DNA of 13,483 nt from Ignavibacteriales bacterium (GTDB lineage Bacteria; Bacteroidota; Ignavibacteria; Ignavibacteriales; Melioribacteraceae), in contig QYQI01000092.1 in the NCBI GenBank assembly GCA_007280825.1, positions 1-13,483 of the forward strand, in the 5' to 3' direction. A program made the translations under genes and the position numbers. Positions 6,385 through 12,252 of this stretch are shown here, one piece after another (within the stretch, counting starts at the first letter, position 1; every line of letters starts with the position of its first letter). The notes under the pieces were generated by a model. That model did not search any database. It was not told the DNA's origin and saw only the letters and a program-made list of their open reading frames with translations.

Positions 6385-7653
6385 TTATTCTGAATAATAG
6401 TTTATAAATTTTTGAAGAACATTTTTACATACTTGATTAAATTCATTGGAAGTAAAAGAATTCATAATGCTGTTATAAGTTGGTCTGTAAACTCCTTTTG
6501 CAACATAACCGCCTCCTTCAAATACTCCCACTTTGTTTTTGTATTTGTTTTCCGATGGAGTTGGAATTGGAGTACCCGGTTCAACTAAATTTTTCCATTT
6601 GCTTTCGAAATTTACCAGTGTTGTCAGATTAGGTTCCCACGGTTCAACATCAGGCGGATACATATTTTGATAAGTCGGATCATTACCGTATTCATCAGCT
6701 AGACCGGCTAACCCGTGAGCAAATTCATGCACAAAAACTTGATTAGTAACTTTATTGTCCACACATGTCATAGAATAAAGATTGTAAACAGCACCGCCTC
6801 CGTAAGTAGAAGTATTTACCATCAAAAATATTTGATCATACGGTGCATTTGCAGCAACATCACGAACAGTAAAATAATCAGTAGTCATTAAATATCGTTC
6901 ACTATCAAAAGTATAAAAATGTGAATTGAGAAGAGTATTTTTCCAAATATTCTTACCCGGTACATCTGTCCCCGACTCATTCGAAGGAGCTTCTATTCCC
7001 CAAATATTTATTTTCCCTTTATTCTCTTTGAACGGAGAATAATCAAATAAATACCCGGCAAATCGTTCGCAATCATTATGAAATTTATTCATTTCCTCTT
7101 TCGTGTATCCTTCAGGTATAAAAACGATATCCAGCTTAGTAGACGGGTCACCTGAATAATAAACTTTAAAATTATTGAACGGTTTAATTTTTTCTTTTAC
7201 AATGAAGTAATCCTTAGGATCAACTTCCTTTTCAAATTTCTTTTCAAAATTATTCCGGCGGTCTCTTTTATAAATTTCCACAATAATTTTCTCTTTTGGA
7301 TAAGGCATTAACACGGAACCGGAAAAAGAACGCAGAGTATTTTTGGCTTCTTCTGTTGTTTGCCATTCTTGATATAAAGATGAAAACCCTCTTGAAAAGA
7401 TTAACGATTTGGAAGAAGCATCTAATACTTTCAGAAAATAATTTCCGTAACCGAATTTGTCTATCAAGTTATTCTTCGGACCGCTCCATTGTCCTTCTTC
7501 GACCAGTTTCTCAAAGGAAATAGTTTCTATCGTTTTATTACCTGTTTGGTAAAAATCGAGACGCAATGTATTGTCTGTAAAGTAGTCTTCATATTTTACT
7601 TGTGCATTTGTAGTAACTATTAGAGACAAAAAGACTAACAACATTTTTTTCAT
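6385..7653 (-). CDS. Secreted M64-family zinc metallopeptidase
   Basis: The M64 family is typified by IgA peptidase of Clostridium ramosum; most members are secreted zinc endopeptidases of unknown substrate. The 422-residue product has a Sec signal peptide (Lys-Lys-Met, hydrophobic core to about residue 15, Asn-Ala-Gln at 16-18). An N-terminal beta-rich domain covers about 20-150. The catalytic domain follows, with Asp-Ile-Val-Phe-Ile-Pro-Glu-Gly-Tyr at 175-183 and the zinc site His309-Glu310-x-x-His313 followed by Asp320-Glu321-Tyr322. A Met-turn-like Ser-Ile-Met-Asn-Ser at 395-399 is also present. All catalytic residues are intact. The usual His-Glu-Phe-Gly-His reads His-Glu-Phe-Ala-His here. 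There is no C-terminal sorting domain, so the enzyme is probably periplasmic or released. Its place between pyrE and a cytoplasmic phosphatase (20 and 7 bases away) is unexpected for a secreted enzyme. The start is ATG 7653 with AGGA about 9 bases upstream. Confidence 0.88.
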   Translation of the reverse strand: MKKMLLVFLSLIVTTNAQVKYEDYFTDNTLRLDFYQTGNKTIETISFEKLVEEGQWSGPKNNLIDKFGYGNYFLKVLDASSKSLIFSRGFSSLYQEWQTTEEAKNTLRSFSGSVLMPYPKEKIIVEIYKRDRRNNFEKKFEKEVDPKDYFIVKEKIKPFNNFKVYYSGDPSTKLDIVFIPEGYTKEEMNKFHNDCERFAGYLFDYSPFKENKGKINIWGIEAPSNESGTDVPGKNIWKNTLLNSHFYTFDSERYLMTTDYFTVRDVAANAPYDQIFLMVNTSTYGGGAVYNLYSMTCVDNKVTNQVFVHEFAHGLAGLADEYGNDPTYQNMYPPDVEPWEPNLTTLVNFESKWKNLVEPGTPIPTPSENKYKNKVGVFEGGGYVAKGVYRPTYNSIMNSFTSNEFNQVCKNVLQKFINYYSE

Positions 7654-7673
7654 TTTATATATCCTAAAAAAAA

Positions 7674-8252
7674 TTATGATTTAACTTTTCGAGATCCGGG
7701 TTTTATAACCGGAGTGTTTTGTTTACATAAAGGACAATCTTCCGGTGAATATGAGACTACCTCTAATTGTAGAGTACTAAATTGCGGTACTGCAAACTGA
7801 ACTTTATTATTACTTCGATCAACTATAAAACCGACTCCAGCAATAATTCCGCCATTATTCTTTACAATATCCATCACTTCAAATACAGAGCCTCCTGTCG
7901 TTACAACATCTTCACAAACTAAATATTTCTTGCCTTCTTCAATTTGAAATCCTCTTCTTAGAGTTAATACTTTGTCTTCTCTTTCAGCAAAGATTGATTT
8001 TTTCTCCAATTGTCGGGCTACTTCTTGTCCAACCACAATTCCGCCAATAGCCGGAGAAATTACAATATCAATCTCATAATTCTTAAAATTGTTTGCAATC
8101 ATACCACAGATGAATTCATTATACTCTGCATACTGTAGGACTAAAGCACACTGAAAATATTGATTGCTATGTCGTCCTGAGGTTAATAAAAAATGCCCGT
8201 TTAAAAGGGCATTTGTTTTTTGAAATATTTGGAGAATTTCTTGATTATTCAC
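7674..8252 (-). CDS. pyrE: Orotate phosphoribosyltransferase
   Basis: PyrE joins orotate and PRPP to give OMP, the fifth step of pyrimidine synthesis, in the cytoplasm. The 192 residues show the early family motif Gly-His-Phe-Leu-Leu-Thr-Ser-Gly-Arg-His-Ser at 19-29, and Ser-Pro-Ala-Ile-Gly-Gly at 66-71. The catalytic loop region is Ala-Glu-Arg-Glu at 89-92. The PRPP-binding signature is Val-Cys-Glu-Asp-Val-Val-Thr-Thr-Gly-Gly-Ser at 112-122. The tail ends Cys-Pro-Leu-Cys (173-176) then Lys-Pro-Gly-Ser-Arg, a C-terminal extension known from one branch of bacterial PyrE proteins and possibly a metal or structural site. The start is GTG, overlapping the stop of phhB by 4 bases (GTGA), so translation is probably coupled. 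A terminator-like hairpin lies within codons 13-21, which may tie expression to ribosome position. No other pyr gene is in the window. Confidence 0.95.
   Translation of the reverse strand: MNNQEILQIFQKTNALLNGHFLLTSGRHSNQYFQCALVLQYAEYNEFICGMIANNFKNYEIDIVISPAIGGIVVGQEVARQLEKKSIFAEREDKVLTLRRGFQIEEGKKYLVCEDVVTTGGSVFEVMDIVKNNGGIIAGVGFIVDRSNNKVQFAVPQFSTLQLEVVSYSPEDCPLCKQNTPVIKPGSRKVKS
8191..8214 (-). terminator. Terminator-like hairpin inside the 5' end of pyrE (attenuator candidate)
   Basis: On the coding strand AAATGCCC and GGGCATTT form a perfect 8-bp stem with an 8-base loop, and the 3' arm runs into six consecutive U residues. It occupies nucleotides 39-62 of the gene. On the other strand it is also followed by a T-run, so it is bidirectional in shape. 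A translating ribosome would disrupt it, whereas lagging translation would leave it free to fold. Part of the sequence is fixed by the conserved Gly-His-Phe motif, so chance is not excluded. Confidence 0.4.
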
Positions 8253-8533
8253 TTTCTAATTTCGTCTATTGTTTGAGCCAATTTGAAATCATTTTCTGTC
8301 ACAGTACCTTCTGAGTGTGTGGATAGAATTACTTTAACTTTATTCCAAGAATGAAGGAGCAAATCCGGATGGTGGTCTATTTTTTCTGCTTCAATTCCAA
8401 TCTTAACAATAAGAGCCACTGCATCTGCAAATGACTTTAATGTAAATTCTTTCTCGATTGAATTATTCAGGTAAAACCAGCCATCTAAATTGTCCAAATT
8501 ATTTTTAACCTCTTCGGCACTAAGTTGTTGCAT
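8249..8533 (-). CDS. phhB: Pterin-4a-carbinolamine dehydratase
   Basis: This enzyme dehydrates 4a-hydroxytetrahydrobiopterin so that the pterin cofactor of aromatic amino acid hydroxylases can be recycled. The 94-residue product has the usual length and the family signature: Ile-Asp-His-His-Pro-Asp at 52-57, with the two His that bind and protonate the pterin. Val-Lys-Val-Ile-Leu-Ser-Thr-His at 66-73 supplies the third catalytic His. Then come Gly-Thr-Val-Thr-Glu-Asn-Asp and Leu-Ala near the end. Known members can also act as folate-related or regulatory proteins, and no aromatic amino acid hydroxylase is seen in this window. It starts 21 bases after clpC and its TGA stop overlaps the GTG of pyrE. 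The ribosome site is weak (GGA about 10 bases before the ATG), which fits dependence on upstream translation. Confidence 0.93.
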   Translation of the reverse strand: MQQLSAEEVKNNLDNLDGWFYLNNSIEKEFTLKSFADAVALIVKIGIEAEKIDHHPDLLLHSWNKVKVILSTHSEGTVTENDFKLAQTIDEIRK

Positions 8534-8554
8534 TCAGAACATTTCCATGATTTA

Positions 8555-11056
8555 CTAAATTGTTTTCTTCTCTTTATTATCTTGTTCTTCCTTTTCAACA
8601 ATCTTATCTGCAATAAAGTAAAGTTCTTCAGTACTTTTTTTATGCTTTACTATAATCTTATCGCCTTCCTTAAAATGCGAAAGAAGTAATTTCTCAGCTA
8701 ATGGATCTTCAACATATTTTTGAATAGCACGTTTCAGCGGTCTTGCTCCAAATTTTTGATCAAATCCCTTATCAGCTAAAAACTCTGTAGCAGATTTATG
8801 AAGTTCAATGGTCATCTTATTATCGCTGATATTTTTTATTAGATCTTTCATTTCTATGCTAATTATTTTCTTAATAGCCTCTTTATCCAAATTCCTAAAT
8901 ACAATTGTTTCGTCAATTCTATTTACAAATTCCGGATTAAAAAGTTTCTTCATTGCATCTTCAACAGTATTTTTAAGGTAAGAATACTGATCAGCATCAG
9001 ATTCACCGCTAAATCCATAACCGCCGGTAGATTTTATCTCTTTAGTTCCAATATTTGAAGTCATAATAATAATTGTATTCTTGAAATCAACTTTACGACC
9101 AAGACTGTCGGTTAATACACCATCATCTAGAACTTGTAAAAGAATATTGAAAACATCCGGATGAGCTTTTTCGATTTCATCAAAAAGAACGACAGAATAT
9201 GGTTTTCTTCTAACACGTTCGGTAAGTTGTCCACCCTCTTCGTAACCAACATATCCAGGAGGAGCACCAATTAGACGTGAGACTGCAAATTTTTCCATAT
9301 ACTCGCTCATGTCAATTCTAATAAGAGCATCTTCTGTATCAAATAAATACCTGGCCAATTCTTTTGCTAATTCTGTCTTCCCTACTCCGGTTGGTCCAAG
9401 AAAAATGAAAGTGCCTATTGGTTTAGATGGTCTTTTCAATCCAGCTCTAGTTCTTCTAATAGCTTTTGTTAATCTTAAAACTGCTTCATCCTGACCAACA
9501 ATCCTGCCTTTCAAAGCAGTTTCCATTTTCATCAATTTGTCTGATTCAGCCTGAACAACACGAGTTACCGGAATTCCAGTCATCATGGAAACAACAGTTG
9601 CTATATCGTCATCACTGACATCATAAATTATATCTTTTGTTTTTGCATCCCATTCACGTTTAGCAACTTCAAGATCTGATTGCAGAGTTCTTTCTTTATC
9701 TCTTAAGCGGGCTGCTTCTTCATAATCTTGTTGTTTAACAACTTGAGTTTTTTGGTGTTTTATTTTTTCAACTTCTTCTTCAAGTTTCAGAATTTCTTCC
9801 GATACAGTAAAATTACCCATATGGACACGGGAACCGGCTTCATCAAGAACATCAATGGCTTTATCCGGTAAATGCCGGTCTGTTATATATCTTTCACTCA
9901 ATCGAACTGCTGCATGAATCGCTTCGCTTGAATATTGCACATGATGATGTTCTTCATATTTGAATTTGATATGCTCAAGTATCTGAATTGTTTCATCAAC
10001 TGATGGCGGATCAATCATAACTTTTTGAAATCTGCGATCCAAAGCGCCGTCTGTTTCAATATATTTTCTGTACTCGTCTAATGTAGTAGCACCAATACAT
10101 TGTATATCGCCTCTTGCTAATGCCGGCTTAAACATATTTGATGCATCAAGAGAACCTGAAGCTCCGCCTGCACCAACTATCGTATGAAGTTCATCAATAA
10201 ATAAAATAACATCATCAGCTTTTTCAAGTTCATTCATTAAAGCTTTCATTCTTTCTTCAAACTGTCCACGGTATTTTGTACCTGCAACTAATCCTGCAAG
10301 ATCCAAAGTAACAACGCGCTTATCCTGAAGAATTCTTGGTACTTTCTTTTGAATAATTCGTAAAGCCAATCCTTCTGCAATAGCAGTTTTACCGACACCA
10401 GGTTCACCAATTAATACCGGGTTATTTTTCTTTCTTCTGCTTAGAACTTGAGCAACGCGTTCAATTTCTTTTTCGCGACCAATAACCGGATCGAGTTTAT
10501 CTTCAATTGCATATTTCGTTAAATCACGACCAAAATTATCCAGAACAGGAGTTTTTGTTTTATCAACTTTTTTTGATGTAGCAGTAAATGCTTGTTGTGC
10601 TGCAGCTTTTGCGGGATCTTTACTACTAAGAATGTTATTTAATTCAGAACGAGAATTATCATAAGTAACATTAAACTGATGTAAAATTTGTGTGGCAATG
10701 TTATCTTCATCTCTTAGAAGTGAAAGAAGAATATGTTCTGTACCGATAACATCTGATTTATAAATTTTAGATTCGATCTGAGTAATTTTTAATACTTTCT
10801 CAGCTTGTTTTGTTAGCGGGATATTACCAATTGTTAAAGTTCCGCCTGTAGTTCTAACTGTATCTTCAATAGTTTTTTTTAATTTTACCAAATCAACATC
10901 AAGATTTCGCAAAATTTTAACTGCTACACCTTGTCCTTCACGAATGATCCCGAGAAGCAGGTGTTCTGTACCAATATAATCATGTCCTAACCTTAAGGCT
11001 TCTTCACGGCTAAGTCTTATTACTTCCTGTACACGTTCTGAAAAATTGCCATCCAT
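8555..11056 (-). CDS. clpC: ClpC-type AAA+ unfoldase, ATP-dependent Clp protease subunit
   Basis: ClpC is a hexameric cytoplasmic unfoldase that feeds damaged or regulated proteins to ClpP. The 833 residues contain two Clp N-repeats (about 3-75 and 80-145). The first AAA+ module has Walker A Gly-Glu-Pro-Gly-Val-Gly-Lys-Thr at 217-224 and Walker B ending Phe-Ile-Asp-Glu at 286-289. A coiled middle region carries a UVR motif, Asp-Tyr-Glu-Glu-Ala-Ala-Arg-Leu-Arg, at 444-452; this separates ClpC from ClpA and ClpB. The second module has Gly-Pro-Thr-Gly-Val-Gly-Lys-Thr at 554-561 and Leu-Phe-Asp-Glu at 624-627. The ClpP-contact loop reads Tyr-Gly-Phe (680-682), where an aliphatic residue usually precedes Gly-Phe. 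ATG 11056 follows AAAGGA with a 7-base spacer. It is the first gene of the minus-strand run, and a promoter candidate lies just upstream. Confidence 0.97.
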   Translation of the reverse strand: MDGNFSERVQEVIRLSREEALRLGHDYIGTEHLLLGIIREGQGVAVKILRNLDVDLVKLKKTIEDTVRTTGGTLTIGNIPLTKQAEKVLKITQIESKIYKSDVIGTEHILLSLLRDEDNIATQILHQFNVTYDNSRSELNNILSSKDPAKAAAQQAFTATSKKVDKTKTPVLDNFGRDLTKYAIEDKLDPVIGREKEIERVAQVLSRRKKNNPVLIGEPGVGKTAIAEGLALRIIQKKVPRILQDKRVVTLDLAGLVAGTKYRGQFEERMKALMNELEKADDVILFIDELHTIVGAGGASGSLDASNMFKPALARGDIQCIGATTLDEYRKYIETDGALDRRFQKVMIDPPSVDETIQILEHIKFKYEEHHHVQYSSEAIHAAVRLSERYITDRHLPDKAIDVLDEAGSRVHMGNFTVSEEILKLEEEVEKIKHQKTQVVKQQDYEEAARLRDKERTLQSDLEVAKREWDAKTKDIIYDVSDDDIATVVSMMTGIPVTRVVQAESDKLMKMETALKGRIVGQDEAVLRLTKAIRRTRAGLKRPSKPIGTFIFLGPTGVGKTELAKELARYLFDTEDALIRIDMSEYMEKFAVSRLIGAPPGYVGYEEGGQLTERVRRKPYSVVLFDEIEKAHPDVFNILLQVLDDGVLTDSLGRKVDFKNTIIIMTSNIGTKEIKSTGGYGFSGESDADQYSYLKNTVEDAMKKLFNPEFVNRIDETIVFRNLDKEAIKKIISIEMKDLIKNISDNKMTIELHKSATEFLADKGFDQKFGARPLKRAIQKYVEDPLAEKLLLSHFKEGDKIIVKHKKSTEELYFIADKIVEKEEQDNKEKKTI

Positions 11057-11071
11057 CGTTTTTCCTTTATT

Positions 11072-11101
11072 ATTCTATTATCTAAACAGTAAAACTGTCA
11101 A
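11072..11101 (-). promoter_or_regulatory. Candidate sigma-70-like promoter of the clpC run
   Basis: On the minus strand TTGACA (11101-11096) is followed after 18 bases by TAGAAT (11077-11072), a good -35 and a one-mismatch -10. Transcription would begin only about 10 bases before the clpC ribosome site. A short inverted repeat overlaps the -35. The vegetative promoter consensus of this organism is not known, so this is a pattern match only. Confidence 0.4.
11086..11098. repeat. Inverted repeat over the putative clpC -35 box (possible operator)
   Basis: ACAGT (11086-11090) and ACTGT (11094-11098) are separated by AAA and overlap the candidate TTGACA. The position would suit repressor binding. 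The arms are only 5 bp and resemble neither a CIRCE nor a CtsR site, so chance is possible. Confidence 0.25.
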
Positions 11102-11233
11102 AATCGTTTCTTAAATATATAGATTGCTTGTCCTCATATCAAGGAACTTAATACCTATAAAACAAGAAGAGCTGGTAGATTTCACTTTCGTAGAAGTGTA
11201 TAGTTGGATTAGATAAAACGTTCACAAAAATTA

Positions 11234-11265
11234 TTCTGAAGTGATTCTAAGTTTCTTTTCTAAGT
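11234..11265 (+). repeat. Three short direct repeats TTCT(g)AAGT downstream of the reductase gene
   Basis: TTCTGAAGT (11234-11242), TTCTAAGT (11245-11252) and TTCTAAGT (11258-11265) are spaced 11 and 13 bases apart, close to one helical turn. They lie in the 213-base gap between the reductase gene and clpC. The rest of that gap shows no gene and no convincing terminator. The repeats could be a binding site or AT-rich coincidence. Confidence 0.25.
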
Positions 11266-11269
11266 AATT

Positions 11270-12160
11270 CTATTTTTGAGTAGAACTAACATTCCTTATA
11301 CTTTTTTCAATTTCATCCCACATCTCATCGGAAACAGCTTCAAGCATATTGAATTGTCCTGCACCTTTTAACCATTCGGCACCATCAATTGTAATCACCT
11401 CGCCATTAATGTAAGCCGAGTAATCAGAAATTAAATATGCAGCAAGGTTAGAAAGTTCTTGGTGTTCACCAACACGTTTGAGAGGAACCTTCTGTGTAAA
11501 ATCAAATTTCTTCATTAAATCACCGGGCAGTAATCTACTCCACGCACCTTTGGTAGGAAACGGACCCGGAGCGATGGCATTAAAACGAATTCCATATTTT
11601 GCCCATTCGACAGCTAAAGAACGCGTTAAAGCAAGTACTCCGGCTTTTGCACAAGCAGACGGGACAACATAAGCCGATCCCGTCCATGCGTATGTTGTAA
11701 CAATATTTAGAACAGTTGCGTTTTGTTTTTTTGAGATCCAATGCTTACCAAAAGCTAAAGAGCAATTGTAAGTTCCTTTTAATACGATATTCACGATTAT
11801 ATCAAAAGCCCGATTAGATAAACGTTCTGTCGGGCTGATGAAATTACCAGCCGCATTATTAACCAGGACATCAACTTTACCAAATCTTTCTACTGTAGTA
11901 GCGAGCAGTTGTTCTACATCTTTATAGTCTGAGACATCACATTTTATAGGAAGAACAATTCCTTTAGTTTTTTCTTGTAACTCAGCAGCCGTCTTTTCTA
12001 ACACTTCTATTTTTCTACTTGTAATAACAAGAACAGCGCCGAGCTCTAGAAAATATTGCCCCATCGCTTTACCTAATCCCGTTCCCCCACCGGTTATAAC
12101 TACTACTTTGTCTTTCAAGGAATCTTCTTTGAGCATCGGTTTTAAATAATTCTTGTCCAT
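11270..12160 (-). CDS. 2,4-dienoyl-CoA reductase, DECR1-like short-chain dehydrogenase
   Basis: The enzyme should reduce 2,4-dienoyl-CoA with NADPH, allowing beta-oxidation of unsaturated fatty acids. The 296 residues form a Rossmann fold with Thr-Gly-Gly-Gly-Thr-Gly-Leu-Gly at 23-30. Thr-Ser-Arg-Lys follows at 47-50, basic residues after strand two that suit NADP. Asn-Asn-Ala-Ala-Gly-Asn-Phe at 101-107 is characteristic of dienoyl-CoA reductases. The active site is not the common Tyr-x3-Lys: Tyr157 and Lys172 are 15 residues apart, as Tyr199 and Lys214 are in human mitochondrial DECR1. The surrounding Val-Val-Pro-Ser-Ala-x-Ala-Lys-Ala-Gly and the Gly-Pro-x-x-Thr-Lys-Gly-Ala stretch are also DECR1-like. 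It differs from the flavin/Fe-S FadH of Escherichia coli. It lies 92 bases after an acyl-CoA dehydrogenase on the same strand. A generic FabG-type reductase is much less likely. Confidence 0.88.
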   Translation of the reverse strand: MDKNYLKPMLKEDSLKDKVVVITGGGTGLGKAMGQYFLELGAVLVITSRKIEVLEKTAAELQEKTKGIVLPIKCDVSDYKDVEQLLATTVERFGKVDVLVNNAAGNFISPTERLSNRAFDIIVNIVLKGTYNCSLAFGKHWISKKQNATVLNIVTTYAWTGSAYVVPSACAKAGVLALTRSLAVEWAKYGIRFNAIAPGPFPTKGAWSRLLPGDLMKKFDFTQKVPLKRVGEHQELSNLAAYLISDYSAYINGEVITIDGAEWLKGAGQFNMLEAVSDEMWDEIEKSIRNVSSTQK

Positions 12161-12252
12161 AATATTCCAATTATTTTACAAAATCATCGCCAGTGTGGTA
12201 ATAATTTATCAAACATACAAATGCAAAAATTGTCAGATGTACATATTCGCTC

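Noticed and set aside
9309..9494. Plus-strand frame opposite the second ATPase module of clpC
   Set aside because: It mirrors the conserved Walker A region of ClpC and is a compositional shadow.
11183..11198. Hairpin CACTT/AAGTG as terminator of the beta-oxidation genes
   Set aside because: Only a 5-bp AT-rich stem with no T-run on the relevant strand.
12161..12252. Promoter between the acyl-CoA dehydrogenase and the reductase gene
   Set aside because: A CTGACA-like box and AT-rich sequence exist, but no matching -10 at proper spacing is convincing; read-through from the upstream gene is equally likely.
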